64,000 nt of DNA from Paenibacillus sp. FSL R10-2734 (GCF_037963865.1 NZ_CP150170.1:2108001-2172000), one strand, 5' to 3'. Counted from the first letter of the stretch, positions 26,927-36,617 are shown. Made by a program: numbers and translations. Notes: generated by a model from the letters alone, not told the origin.

Positions 26927-26947
26927 GCCGAAGGCGTTTTAGCTTGT
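26927..26947. repeat. Short dispersed motif CCGAAGGCGTTTTAGCTTG
   Basis: It resembles segments near 47799-47815 (CCGGACGCATTTATGCTAGC) and 63935-63955 (CGCGAAGGCGTTTATACTTG). It lies about 75 bp upstream of rarA. No palindrome partner is obvious at this copy. Confidence 0.4.
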
Positions 26948-27021
26948 TGGTACTTAAAAATGGTATGATAGAGAGAGCTTTACAATGTGCTTTTACAAGA
27001 ATATAGCAAGGAAGTGGAGTT

Positions 27022-28326
27022 ATGGATTTGTTTTCTATGGGAGAGGACACCGGGGGCGGACGGCTGCTTGCCGACCGAATGAGACCGGAGAATCTGGATG
27101 AATATATTGGTCAAGAACATATTATAGGTCGGGGAAAGCTGCTAAGAAGAGCGATTGAGGCAGACCAGGTCTCTTCGATTTTGCTCTATGGACCTCCTGG
27201 ATGTGGCAAAACAACACTGGCTCATATTATTTCTCATCACACGCAAGGAGAATTCGTGCGCCTGAATGCGGTGGAAGCATCCGTGAAGGATGTTCGGGAA
27301 GTCATTGAACGAGCTCAAAATAATAAAACACTATATGGCTCCAAGACCATTCTGTTTCTGGACGAGGTACATCGTTTTAACAGCTCGCGTCAGGATGCAC
27401 TATTGCCTGCTGTAGAAAAAGGAACCATTACATTTATTGGCGCAACTACGGAGAATCCATTCCATTACGTTAACGGAGCGCTTATGAGCCGTTCTACCTT
27501 GTTTCAGCTGGAGGCGCTAACGAGTGAACACAGTTTGGTGGCGATGCGCAGGGCTTTAGCGGACAAGGATAGAGGGCTTGGATTCATGGAGCTTCAGGTC
27601 GATGAAGATGCTTTGCAGCATATTGCTACCATGGCCAATGGAGATATTCGGCGGGCGCTAAATGCCCTGGAGCTTGCTGCGTTAACTACTGCTCCACAGA
27701 TAGATGGAAGTGTGCATATCACGCTAGAGGTGGCGGAAGAGTCGATTCGGCGCCCCATTGTGAAGGCTGATGAATCGACGCAATATGATGTACTGTCTGC
27801 TTTTCATAAAAGCATTCGTGGATCTAGTGACGCCGCGTTGTTCTGGTTTCTATATGCGGTTGAGAAGCTTGGGATGGACCCGATGACTTTTATTCGTCGT
27901 CTGATTGCGGCCAGCAGCGAGGATATTGGATTGGCGAACCCCCAGGCTATGGTTCAAGCGGTGAGTGCACTTGAAGCCTATCGGAATAATGGCTGGCCAG
28001 AGGCGAAGCTTAATATTGCCCAAGCGATCCTGTTTGCGGTAGAGAGTCCGAAGTCTAATGCGGTTTATACTGCGATTTCAAATGCAATGGCGAGTATGGA
28101 TGAGATTAAATCCGCCGAGGTGCCGCTGCATTTACGTGATACGCATTATAAAGGCGCAGCTGCGCTAGGGCATGAGGGGTATCAATATCCGCACAATTTT
28201 CCGGGGCATTATGTGAAACAGGAGTATCTGCCTAAGGAGATTTCTCAGCGTGTCTTTTATCAAGCGACCGAGCAAGGAAATGAAATTAAGATTCGTCACA
28301 ATCAACGGCTTAGGGCGGAACAATAG
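27022..28326 (+). CDS. rarA: Replication-associated recombination protein A (MgsA/RarA)
   Basis: A 434-residue AAA+ ATPase acting at stalled replication forks. It has Walker A YGPPGCGKTTL near residue 56, Walker B FLDEVHRFN near 112, sensor GATTENPFH and the C-terminal tetramerisation region ending in the conserved HYKGAAALGHEGYQYPHN in part. ATG 27022 follows AAGGAAGTGGAG. It corresponds to B. subtilis yrvN, found between tcdA and cymR. Confidence 0.94.
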   Translation: MDLFSMGEDTGGGRLLADRMRPENLDEYIGQEHIIGRGKLLRRAIEADQVSSILLYGPPGCGKTTLAHIISHHTQGEFVRLNAVEASVKDVREVIERAQNNKTLYGSKTILFLDEVHRFNSSRQDALLPAVEKGTITFIGATTENPFHYVNGALMSRSTLFQLEALTSEHSLVAMRRALADKDRGLGFMELQVDEDALQHIATMANGDIRRALNALELAALTTAPQIDGSVHITLEVAEESIRRPIVKADESTQYDVLSAFHKSIRGSSDAALFWFLYAVEKLGMDPMTFIRRLIAASSEDIGLANPQAMVQAVSALEAYRNNGWPEAKLNIAQAILFAVESPKSNAVYTAISNAMASMDEIKSAEVPLHLRDTHYKGAAALGHEGYQYPHNFPGHYVKQEYLPKEISQRVFYQATEQGNEIKIRHNQRLRAEQ

Positions 28327-28405
28327 CCCGCTAGTGACTGTAATACCTTCCATTTTCATACTGAAAAGCAAATGAATTTAATACATTCACAAAATTATTT
28401 ATTCC

Positions 28406-28434
28406 AAAAAAAGGCGGCCTAGAGCCGTTTTTTT
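28406..28434 (+). terminator. Weak terminator-like hairpin after rarA
   Basis: A short GGC/GCC stem is flanked by seven A and seven T, so AAAAAAGGC can extend to GCCGTTTTTT. The core is small. Confidence 0.45.
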
Positions 28435-28488
28435 GTTGTCTGCGTTACTTTTAATCACATCGATTGAAATTTTTTTTATAGGAAAAGA

Positions 28489-28517
28489 TTGATAATTTAC
28501 CATAAGTTAATTAAAAT
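28489..28517 (+). promoter_or_regulatory. Promoter of the opp operon in a 380-base AT-rich gap
   Basis: TTGATA at 28489-28494 and TAAAAT at 28512-28517, spacer 17 bp, lie in the 28327-28704 gap and imply a leader of about 180 bases. The leader is very AT-rich and contains AAATTTTGAAATT at 28671-28683, loosely like half of a CodY box; that is only a suggestion. An open frame through the leader encodes a hydrophobic stretch without a ribosome site and I do not call it. Confidence 0.5.
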
Positions 28518-28704
28518 GAACTACAAAGTTACGGGAAAACAATTTTTAAATCCGATGGAACTACTTATAGTATCCTTAATGGTGTTAATTATCTTAACAG
28601 TTCATGTTTTGATATGTTTCATGAAAATGAAAATTATTTATATCAAAATTTACATAATATTTCACTATGCAAATTTTGAAATTATTGCTGTTAGGGGGAT
28701 TAAT

Positions 28705-29721
28705 TTGAGCGAAGAACTACTAGAAATCAAGAATTTATCGACATCGTTCAGGATCGCAGATGATTATTATGCTGCAGTAGATGATGTAACCCTGTCCGTT
28801 CGTAAAAATGAGATTCTTGCTATTGTTGGAGAGTCTGGTTCTGGAAAAAGTGCGCTCGCCTTTTCGATCATGGGATTGCACACCAGAGCAAAAATAGACG
28901 GGCATATTAATTACAAGGGACAGGACATCGTTAACATGTCCCCGGCCGCTTTAAACAAACTGCGAGGTCAAGAGATGTCGATGATCTTTCAGGATCCTTT
29001 ATCCGCTTTAAATCCGCTTATGATTATCGGTTCACAGATTGAAGAAGTACTCATTTTGCATGATTCCAAGCTTTCAAAGAAACAGAGGAAAGAGAAGGTC
29101 ATTGATCTTCTGACCAAGGTTGGAATCTCCCGTCCCGAACATACATATCAGCAGTACCCCCACGAACTATCTGGTGGAATGAGGCAGAGGGTTGTAATCG
29201 CGATTGCGATTGCTAATGGCCCCAAGCTCTTGATCGCCGATGAGCCGACTACGGCACTAGATGTAACTATTCAATTACAAATCCTTGAACTAATTAAAAG
29301 ATTAAAAAACGATATGCAAGCAGGCATTATCCTAATCACTCATGATCTAGGGGTTGTGAGCGAAATGGCTGACCGGGTTGCGGTCATGTACGCTGGGCAA
29401 ATTGTAGAAATTGCAGATATTTATACGTTAACCTCTAATCCGAAGCATCCGTATACAAGATCCTTATTGAATTCCATTCCAACTGTTAAAGAAGAGAAAT
29501 CCAGACTTCATGTGATTCAGGGAATCGTCCCACCACTACAGAATCTTCCGCGTAAAGGATGTCGTTTCTCAGCTCGAACGCCTTGGATTCCTGAATGGGA
29601 GCATGAGGAAAATCCACAGCTGCATGAAGTTGCACCCGGACATTTCGTTCGCTGCACCTGTCATAACAATTTTCATTTCCCTGATACTAACGAGGAGGCA
29701 AGCCACAATGGGACTTCTTGA
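28705..29721 (+). CDS. Oligopeptide ABC transporter ATP-binding protein (OppD-type)
   Basis: A 338-residue ATPase: Walker A GESGSGKSAL near residue 43, signature LSGGMRQR near 155, Walker B LLIADEPTTALD near 175, and the oligopeptide-specific C-terminal domain (GIVPPLQNLPRKGCRFSART..). The usual second Cys of the C-terminal CRF-x2-RC motif is absent (SART), while later Cys residues remain. TTG 28705 follows AGGGGGA; the frame is open upstream but implausible. It overlaps the next gene by 14 bases. Confidence 0.9.
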   Translation: MSEELLEIKNLSTSFRIADDYYAAVDDVTLSVRKNEILAIVGESGSGKSALAFSIMGLHTRAKIDGHINYKGQDIVNMSPAALNKLRGQEMSMIFQDPLSALNPLMIIGSQIEEVLILHDSKLSKKQRKEKVIDLLTKVGISRPEHTYQQYPHELSGGMRQRVVIAIAIANGPKLLIADEPTTALDVTIQLQILELIKRLKNDMQAGIILITHDLGVVSEMADRVAVMYAGQIVEIADIYTLTSNPKHPYTRSLLNSIPTVKEEKSRLHVIQGIVPPLQNLPRKGCRFSARTPWIPEWEHEENPQLHEVAPGHFVRCTCHNNFHFPDTNEEASHNGTS

Positions 29722-30643
29722 GGTTAAAGATTTAAAGGTTCATTTTCCGATTCACGGAGGCATCTTCCGAAAAGAAGTGGGTGAGGTCAAAGCTGTAGAC
29801 AATGTTAGTTTTTCCATTGAAGCAGGGCAAACCTATGGTTTGGTTGGTGAATCCGGTTCCGGTAAGACGACTACAGGCCGTGCGATCATCGGACTCAATT
29901 CTATTACTAGCGGCAGTGTTATTTTTGAAGGACAGGATTTAGCTTTAAAAGGTGTACGTAAGCAAAGAAATGTGCGCAAAGACATTCAGATGATCTTTCA
30001 GGATCCATACTCGTCCTTAAACCCTAAGAAACGTGTGCTGGATATTATTGCTGAACCCTTGCGTAATTTCGAAAAAATGTCTCCGGGGGAAGAAAAACGC
30101 CGCGTGCAGGAACTACTTTTGCAGGTAGGTTTAAGCCCTGAGAACATCCTTAAATATCCGCATGAATTTTCGGGAGGCCAGCGGCAGCGGATCGGAATTG
30201 CAAGAGCGATTGCACTCAAACCGAAGTTGATTATTGCGGATGAGCCTGTCTCTGCGCTGGATGTCTCCGTACAGGCACAGGTGCTGAATTTTATGCAGGA
30301 TATTCAAAAAGAACTGAATCTTACTTTTTTGTTTATCAGTCATGATCTCGGGATCATCAGACATATGTGTGATCACATTGGGATTATGTATAAAGGACGT
30401 CATGTGGAGCAAGGCACTGCTAAAGATATTTTTGACAATCCTCGGCATATTTATACTAAACGTCTTATTGCTGCCATTCCTGATATTGATCCGAAGCAAA
30501 GAGAGAAGCAGACGGAGTTTAGGAAATCAGTAAGTATGGAATATGAACAAGCGCACCGGAATTATTTTGATGAAGAAGGCATGCCTTATCCATTGAAATC
30601 CATTTCCGAGACTCATCTGGTAGCCTTGCCTGAGAAAGGTTGA
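29708..30643 (+). CDS. Oligopeptide ABC transporter ATP-binding protein (OppF-type)
   Basis: A 311-residue ATPase, partner of the preceding one. It has Walker A GESGSGKTTTG near residue 46, signature FSGGQRQRIG near 153, Walker B LIIADEPVSALDVS and the H-loop FISHDLGI. ATG 29708 lies inside the end of the OppD gene behind GAGGAGGC, which suggests translational coupling. Peptide rather than nickel or dipeptide specificity cannot be decided from these subunits. Confidence 0.9.
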   Translation: MGLLEVKDLKVHFPIHGGIFRKEVGEVKAVDNVSFSIEAGQTYGLVGESGSGKTTTGRAIIGLNSITSGSVIFEGQDLALKGVRKQRNVRKDIQMIFQDPYSSLNPKKRVLDIIAEPLRNFEKMSPGEEKRRVQELLLQVGLSPENILKYPHEFSGGQRQRIGIARAIALKPKLIIADEPVSALDVSVQAQVLNFMQDIQKELNLTFLFISHDLGIIRHMCDHIGIMYKGRHVEQGTAKDIFDNPRHIYTKRLIAAIPDIDPKQREKQTEFRKSVSMEYEQAHRNYFDEEGMPYPLKSISETHLVALPEKG

Positions 30644-30647
30644 GAAT

Positions 30648-31610
30648 ATGTGGAAGATTATCGTTCGTAGAATTCTTATTATGATTCCTCAAATATTTCT
30701 GTTAAGTATTCTTGTTTTTCTTATGGCGAAGGCGATGCCGGGAGATGCGTTATCAGGGATGCTTGATCCGAATGTTGATCCTGCGGCAATCGAAGCGATG
30801 AGAGAAAAGCTTGGCTTAAATGATCCATGGTACATCCAGTATTGGGACTGGATCACGAAAGCGATACAAGGTGATTTTGGTCAGTCTTTCCGTTTCAAAA
30901 TGCCTGTTTCTGAGCTTATTGGTCAACGTCTCATGAATACCCTTTGGCTGGCGATTGTCACGCTGATCCTTACATATCTTATTGCTATTCCACTTGGTAT
31001 TATTAGCGGTCGTTACAATGATTCATGGCTGGACCGGCTAATTACTGGATACACCTATATTGGTTTTGCTGCACCATTGTTTATTTTCGCCCTCTTAATG
31101 GTTTGGGTCTTCGGTTTTCACTTTCATTGGTTTCCTACTAGCGGTAGTGTCAGTCCTGGAGAAGTTCCGGGTACGCTAAGTCACTTCTGGAGTAAAATTT
31201 ACCATCTGCTTCTGCCTGCGTTATCTATGGCGCTCATTGCAACGGTGGGGACAGTACAATATTTGCGGAATGAGATCATTGATACAAAGCAAAAGGACTT
31301 TATTCTCACAGCAAGAGCCAAAGGAGCTTCAGAGTCACGCGTCTACAACCGCCATATTTTGCGAAATTCCTTATTGCCGATCGCTGCATTTTTCGGGTAT
31401 GAGATTACTGGACTGATTGGCGGAACGGTGTTCGTTGAAAGTATCTTTAGCTATCCGGGTATGGGTATGCTGTTTCTCAGCTCGATAACGATAAGGGATT
31501 TCAGCGTAGTAACGGCTCTCGTTCTTCTGTATGGGATTGCTGCCATCGTCGGTGCGTTGTTATCAGACATCATATTAAGTATCGTAGATCCGCGTATCCG
31601 GATTAAATAA
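30648..31610 (+). CDS. Oligopeptide ABC transporter permease (OppB-type)
   Basis: A 320-residue permease with six helices and the binding-protein-dependent transport motif TARAKGASESRVYNRHILRNS near residue 222, which contacts the ATPases. The N-terminus RRILIMIPQIFLLSILVF is the usual first helix of OppB/DppB. It starts at ATG 30648, four bases after the OppF-type stop. Confidence 0.9.
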   Translation: MWKIIVRRILIMIPQIFLLSILVFLMAKAMPGDALSGMLDPNVDPAAIEAMREKLGLNDPWYIQYWDWITKAIQGDFGQSFRFKMPVSELIGQRLMNTLWLAIVTLILTYLIAIPLGIISGRYNDSWLDRLITGYTYIGFAAPLFIFALLMVWVFGFHFHWFPTSGSVSPGEVPGTLSHFWSKIYHLLLPALSMALIATVGTVQYLRNEIIDTKQKDFILTARAKGASESRVYNRHILRNSLLPIAAFFGYEITGLIGGTVFVESIFSYPGMGMLFLSSITIRDFSVVTALVLLYGIAAIVGALLSDIILSIVDPRIRIK

Positions 31611-31637
31611 GAAGATGAACACTTTGAGGTGAATGAA

Positions 31638-32543
31638 ATGGCAAAGACAAGCGCAGAGATAGCTCTGCTGCAGGAAACAGATAAAAGTCCATCAGGCTTC
31701 AAAATTGTTTGGCGTGAGATCGTGCGGGATAAACTGGCTTTGGTCTCACTGATTTTCCTATTTGCGATTATTGCCGCTGTGTATGGAATTTCCTTATTTT
31801 TAGATCAAAAAGAAATTGTTACGGTTGACTTGTTCGCCCTGTATGAGAAGCCTTCGGCTGTACACTGGCTGGGGACTGATTATGGAGGACGAGATGTATT
31901 CGGTCAATTAATTATAGGCACACGAAATTCCATGTCGATTGCTTTTATGGTTACTTTTTTTACGGGAATCATCGGTATACTAGTTGGCCTGTTCTCTGGA
32001 TACTTTGGGGGAACGGTAGATAATATTTCGATGCGTGTTGTAGATTTCTTCATGATTTTGCCTTTTATAATGATTGTTATAGCTTTCGTAAGTGCAGTTC
32101 CTAAATACAATACGTTAACCTTCTCCTTTATTATGACTGCCTTTCTATGGATGGGGATTGCCAGGTTAATTCGTTCCAAGACGTTACAAGAGAAGGAACT
32201 GGATTACGTTCAGGCATCTAAGACCCTAGGCTCCTCCAATCTTAAAATTATGTTCACACAAGTGCTGCCGAACTTAAGCTCAATCATTATCGTCACGATG
32301 ACTTTAAATTTGGCAGCTAATATTGGATTGGAATCAGGCCTATCCTTTCTAGGTTTTGGTTTTCCAGAAAGTACACCCAGTCTGGGTACTCTAGTAAGCT
32401 ACGCGAGAAATCCGCAAACGCTTGAGTTCAGATGGTGGATCTGGTTACCCGCATCACTGCTGATCCTAGTATTGATGTTGAGTATAAATAATGTGGGTCA
32501 AGCGCTCAAACGTGCGACCGACGCAAGACAAAGAAAAGGATAA
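31638..32543 (+). CDS. Oligopeptide ABC transporter permease (OppC-type)
   Basis: A 301-residue permease with the OppC N-terminal extension, HWLGTDYGGRDVFGQLIIG near residue 78, and the coupling motif YVQASKTLGSSNLKIMFTQVLPN near 190. ATG 31638 is seven bases from GAGGT; the alternative GTG 31629 overlaps that site. Confidence 0.9.
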   Translation: MAKTSAEIALLQETDKSPSGFKIVWREIVRDKLALVSLIFLFAIIAAVYGISLFLDQKEIVTVDLFALYEKPSAVHWLGTDYGGRDVFGQLIIGTRNSMSIAFMVTFFTGIIGILVGLFSGYFGGTVDNISMRVVDFFMILPFIMIVIAFVSAVPKYNTLTFSFIMTAFLWMGIARLIRSKTLQEKELDYVQASKTLGSSNLKIMFTQVLPNLSSIIIVTMTLNLAANIGLESGLSFLGFGFPESTPSLGTLVSYARNPQTLEFRWWIWLPASLLILVLMLSINNVGQALKRATDARQRKG

Positions 32544-32562
32544 TAAGGGAGGAAATGATTAA

Positions 32563-34410
32563 ATGAGAAAACCCATCCGTTCAAAGGCACTACTAGTTTC
32601 ACTAATGTTTGTAATGTTGTTCGCCCTTGCAGCCTGTGGCTCCAAGAACAACAACGGAGCGGCTGAGTCAACAGCTGCACCAAGTGCCAGTGCCCCTGCG
32701 GAAACCGCAGAAGCGACGGCAGCGCCTGAAGCAGAAGACGGACTTTATAACATTAAAGATTTCAGTAACATTAAGACTAATCAAGGTGAAGCTATTGATG
32801 GCGGAACGATTACTTTTGGACTCGTTTCCGACAGTCCATTTGAAGGTACCTTGAACTTGAACTTCTATTCTGGAGCTCCAGATGCTGAAGTGCTGAATTG
32901 GTTCGATGAGGGCTTGTTAACTTGGGACAAAGACTATGTATACACGAATGATGGTGCAGCAACTTATGAAGTAGCAGAAGATGGACGGACCTTTACCTTT
33001 ACGATTCGCGACAATGTAAACTGGCAGGACGGTAAGCCAGTGACAGCAGAAGATTGGCTGTTCGCGCATGAGGTTATTGGTAATCCGAAATATGATGGTC
33101 CACGTTACGGCTCTGACTTTACGAATATTGAAGGTATGGAAGAATACCACTCCGGAAAAGCAAAGACCATTTCTGGTATTAAAGTACTGGGTGAGAAGAA
33201 GCTGCAAATTACTTATCTTAAATCTTCACCTTCCCTGTTAACGGGTGGCATATGGATTTATCCATTAGCTAAGCATATCTTTGGTGGCATGGATGTTGCC
33301 AAAATCTCCTCATCCCCTGAAGTTCGTCAAAAGCCAATTGGTTTCGGAGCTTTTAAAGTGGAAAGCATCGTTCCTGGTGAGTCTGTAGTATTCGTTAAGA
33401 ATGAAGATTACTGGCGCGGCGCACCTAAACTGGATAAAGTAATTTTGAAGGTAATCAACCCAACGACTGTTGTGCAAGAACTGAAGTCTGGTGGAGTTGA
33501 CTTGGTGGATGCCTTCCCTATTGATCAATTCCCAGATAATGCAAAAATGTCAAATGTCGAGTATCTCGGTGCTGTTGACCGTGCATATACGTATATTGGA
33601 TTTAAGCTAGGTAAATGGGATGCAGAGAAAAAAGTTGTTGCTACCGATCCTAAAGCTAAAATGGCGGATGTGAACCTGCGTAAAGCAATGTGGGCTGCTG
33701 TAGACAATGATACAGTGGGTAAGAAATTCTATAGTGGTCTTCGCTGGAATGCGACAACTTTAATTCCACCTTCCCATCCGGAATTCCATGATGCTTCTAA
33801 TCCAGGTGTACCTTTTGATCCAGAAGCTGCTAAGAAGATCTTGGATGACGCTGGTTACAAGCTTAACGGTGAATTTAGAACGAATCCGGATGGCAGTGAG
33901 CTGAAGATTAATTTCATCTCGATGACCGGATCGGACATTGCTGAACCATTGGCTCAATATTATGTACAATCCTGGAAAGCAATTGGTCTGAATGTAACTT
34001 TGGAGATGGTAGAATTTAATACGTTCTATGATCGTGTTGGACAAAATGGTGAGGATGATCCTTCTGTGGATGTTTACCAAGGTGCTTGGACTGTAGGGAT
34101 TGATGTTGACCCAACAGGTCTTTATGGTAAAGACGCAATCTTTAACTTCTCACGTTACTCCAGTGCAGAGAACGATCGTTTGATGGCCGAAGGGGTCTCC
34201 GAGGCTGCATTCGATGTAAATAAACGTAAAGAGATCTATAAAGAATGGCAACAGTTTATGGTTAACGAGATTCCTGTATTCCCTACACTTTATCGTGCGG
34301 CCCTAGTTCCGGTAAACAACCGTATACTGAATTATGGAATTGGTGATGGAACTGGACTTTACTATAACGACATTGCGGTTTCTGCAGAAAAATCTGTCGT
34401 AGCTCAGTAA
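32563..34410 (+). CDS. Oligopeptide-binding lipoprotein (OppA-type, SBP family 5)
   Basis: A 615-residue extracellular substrate-binding lipoprotein. A signal peptide ends in the lipobox LFALAACGS with the lipidated Cys at about residue 25, followed by an Ala/Ser/Pro/Glu linker (residues 30-60). The family 5 fold shows EDGRTFTFTIRDNVNWQDGKP near residue 140 in part. It is last in the operon, ordered D-F-B-C-A, and captures peptides for the two permeases. Confidence 0.93.
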   Translation: MRKPIRSKALLVSLMFVMLFALAACGSKNNNGAAESTAAPSASAPAETAEATAAPEAEDGLYNIKDFSNIKTNQGEAIDGGTITFGLVSDSPFEGTLNLNFYSGAPDAEVLNWFDEGLLTWDKDYVYTNDGAATYEVAEDGRTFTFTIRDNVNWQDGKPVTAEDWLFAHEVIGNPKYDGPRYGSDFTNIEGMEEYHSGKAKTISGIKVLGEKKLQITYLKSSPSLLTGGIWIYPLAKHIFGGMDVAKISSSPEVRQKPIGFGAFKVESIVPGESVVFVKNEDYWRGAPKLDKVILKVINPTTVVQELKSGGVDLVDAFPIDQFPDNAKMSNVEYLGAVDRAYTYIGFKLGKWDAEKKVVATDPKAKMADVNLRKAMWAAVDNDTVGKKFYSGLRWNATTLIPPSHPEFHDASNPGVPFDPEAAKKILDDAGYKLNGEFRTNPDGSELKINFISMTGSDIAEPLAQYYVQSWKAIGLNVTLEMVEFNTFYDRVGQNGEDDPSVDVYQGAWTVGIDVDPTGLYGKDAIFNFSRYSSAENDRLMAEGVSEAAFDVNKRKEIYKEWQQFMVNEIPVFPTLYRAALVPVNNRILNYGIGDGTGLYYNDIAVSAEKSVVAQ

Positions 34411-34454
34411 GTTAGGAATAGAGCGAGTTAAATTAATACACTAGTTGAAAAAAG

Positions 34455-34494
34455 AACAGCAGTTCACGGAGAGATCCCTGAACTGCTGTTTTTG
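34455..34494 (+). terminator. Terminator of the opp operon
   Basis: AACAGCAGTTCA pairs with TGAACTGCTGTT, followed by a T-rich tail. Confidence 0.9.
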
Positions 34495-34547
34495 TTTGTT
34501 CTTGAATTGTTCTATTGATTATTTCTAGCTCTAAATTGAGGTTTTAA

Positions 34548-34725
34548 TTGTATTTTATACAACTAAAACCTCGGGTTAGAGCTTAAAACGAAATATAACT
34601 GTATTTCATACATCTATTTATCTGAGAGTACAGACAATTAAAGATATTAGGTGATTTCAACTGTACGGAATACAACTAAATCGAAAAGGGATTCTGAAAA
34701 CAAGAAATAGCTGTATTAAATACAG
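34548..34725. repeat. Four-unit intergenic inverted repeat, copy D
   Basis: Units TTGTATTTTATACAA (34548), CTGTATTTCATACAT (34599), CTGTACGGAATACAA (34661) and CTGTATTAAATACAG (34711) are spaced 51, 62 and 50 bp, the same numbers as copy A. Each unit is nearly palindromic. The reverse complement of the right half aligns with the left half (TTGTATTTTATACAACTA against CTGTATTTAATACAGCTA, and ACGAAAT before the second unit against TCGATTT). It occupies the convergent gap between the opp operon and mnmA. Confidence 0.85.
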
Positions 34726-34783
34726 CTATTCCATAGATTTTCGTATGTTAGTTAGGGTTGATGTTGTGAGTTGCTGGCTACAC

Positions 34784-35905
34784 TTAAGCTTGTGCTGAAG
34801 GAACAACCTTTTCAGCGTATTCGATCGTGCCGCCGCCGAGACATTGCTCACCGAGATAGAAGACAACGGCTTGGCCTGGCGTTATCGCTTTTTGCGGAAC
34901 ATCAAAGTCTACGTTTATCGTTCCATCTTCCCGTGCGGTAAGGGTTACGCCCTGATCAGGCTGGCGATACCGGAATTTCGCAGTGCATTTTAGCGGCTCC
35001 TTACCAAGCTCTTGCCCGTTAATCCAGTTAACACCGGAAGCAATCAGACTAGTGGAGTACAGGCTGTGGTGCTTGTCTCCTTGAACTACATAAAGAATGT
35101 TGCGGCTAAGGTCTTTCTCAGCTACAAACCAAGGTTCGCCGTTACCGGAGCCACCAATGCCAAGGCCTTGACGCTGACCCAATGTATAGTACATAAGTCC
35201 ATCGTGGCGGCCTTTGATTTCTCCAGTTGCTATATCTACCATATCACCCGATTGTGCTGGCAGATACTGGCTAAGAAATTCACGGAAGTTACGTTCACCG
35301 ATGAAGCAAACGCCTGTGCTGTCTTTTTTCTTGGCAGTATAGAGACCAGCTTCTTCGGCAATTCTCCGAACTTCCGGTTTTGGTAGATGACCAATTGGGA
35401 ACATCGCTTTAGATAGTTGATACTGTCCCAGCGCGTTCAAGAAATAGGTCTGGTCCTTATTGTTGTCTACACCGCGGAGCAGCTTGTACACACCATCTTC
35501 TTCTATAACACGTGCATAATGTCCAGTAGCCACATAATCGGCACCAAGCTGAAGGGCTTTGTTCAGGAACTCTCCAAACTTGATCTCTCGGTTGCACATG
35601 ACGTCTGGATTTGGCGTCCGGCCGGCCTTATATTCATCAAGAAAATAAGAAAATACTTTGTCAAAGTATTCCTTCTCGAAATTAACGGTATAGTAAGGAA
35701 TATCAATCTGCTCGCATACGCGGCGAACATCCTCTGCGTCGCTTTCGGCCGTACATACTCCGAATTCGTCGGTATCGTCCCAATTTTTCATGAAGATGCC
35801 GATGACGTCATAGCCCTGCTGCTTGAGCAGAAGCGCCGTGACGGAGGAATCGACCCCTCCGGACATGCCGACGACGACACGGGTGTCTTGTTTTGCTTTT
35901 GTCAT
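34784..35905 (-). CDS. mnmA: tRNA-uridine 2-sulfurtransferase MnmA
   Basis: A 373-residue enzyme that thiolates U34 of Lys, Glu and Gln tRNAs. It has the PP-loop GMSGGVDSS near residue 14, and the catalytic cysteines in DVMCNREIKFG (near 104) and GVCFIGERNF (near 200). I start it at the ATG giving MTKAKQDTRVVVG; the frame is open for 12 more codons with a further ATG, so the start is uncertain. The sulfur probably comes from the IscS-like desulfurase encoded at 44 kb. It is inverted relative to cymR and rarA. Confidence 0.94.
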   Translation of the reverse strand: MTKAKQDTRVVVGMSGGVDSSVTALLLKQQGYDVIGIFMKNWDDTDEFGVCTAESDAEDVRRVCEQIDIPYYTVNFEKEYFDKVFSYFLDEYKAGRTPNPDVMCNREIKFGEFLNKALQLGADYVATGHYARVIEEDGVYKLLRGVDNNKDQTYFLNALGQYQLSKAMFPIGHLPKPEVRRIAEEAGLYTAKKKDSTGVCFIGERNFREFLSQYLPAQSGDMVDIATGEIKGRHDGLMYYTLGQRQGLGIGGSGNGEPWFVAEKDLSRNILYVVQGDKHHSLYSTSLIASGVNWINGQELGKEPLKCTAKFRYRQPDQGVTLTAREDGTINVDFDVPQKAITPGQAVVFYLGEQCLGGGTIEYAEKVVPSAQA

Positions 35906-36197
35906 CGTAATCACCATTTCTGTACCCAAAATACCGGTCATTCATGGAACACCCGGCTCAAAATGTATTATACCATACCTGTCTACTGTAAACCCTAAAA
36001 TAAGCGGCTGAAAATAGAGAAATGTCCACCAGGGGTGAACATTCTTGCAAAATGTTTCGTTTGCCATTTCATTTGTGACTTCGAATATGATAACATAAAC
36101 TAAGAGTAATTATCGGAATACCTTGATATGACAATCGAATGACTTACCGAATCAATAGTATACAATAATCAGAAACTAAACCGAAAGAGGTGCCCCT

Positions 36198-36617
36198 TTG
36201 AAAATTTCAACCAAAGGACGTTACGGACTAACAATTATGATGGAGCTTGCACTGAAATTTGGTGAAGGACCAACCTCACTTAAGAGTATCGCTGAGAAAA
36301 ACGGACTTTCCGAGCATTATCTAGAGCAACTAATTGCTCCTCTGCGTAACGCAGGACTTGTAAAAAGTATTCGTGGCGCATACGGCGGATACATTCTATC
36401 ACGTGAGGCCAGTGCTATCACAGCGGGTGACATCATTCGTGTACTAGAGGGTCCAATTTCTCCTGTGGATTTCACTGAAGAAGACGATGCGGCAAAACGG
36501 GATTTATGGCTCCGCATTCGCGACAGCATTGCCGACGTATTGGATTCCACAACGCTGCATGACTTGATAAATTATAAAGAAGATAGTTTGGCTGATAACT
36601 ATATGTTTTATATCTAA
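36198..36617 (+). CDS. cymR: Rrf2-family regulator, CymR-like
   Basis: A 139-residue winged-helix repressor with KISTKGRYGLTIMMELA, EHYLEQLIAPLRNAGLVKSIRGAYGGYIL in part, and no Fe-S cysteine cluster. This is the pattern of CymR, the cysteine metabolism repressor of Firmicutes that works with CysK. It starts at TTG 36198 after GAGGTG. Position downstream of rarA and upstream of an IscS-like desulfurase matches B. subtilis. Confidence 0.87.
   Translation: MKISTKGRYGLTIMMELALKFGEGPTSLKSIAEKNGLSEHYLEQLIAPLRNAGLVKSIRGAYGGYILSREASAITAGDIIRVLEGPISPVDFTEEDDAAKRDLWLRIRDSIADVLDSTTLHDLINYKEDSLADNYMFYI

Noticed and set aside
28489..28704. N-terminal membrane extension of the OppD-type ATPase
   Set aside because: The extension has no ribosome site, is extremely AT-rich and contains the likely promoter; family members start near MSEELLEI.
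35417..35998. 193-codon plus-strand open frame over mnmA
   Set aside because: It is antisense to the conserved MnmA PP-loop region and has no family resemblance.
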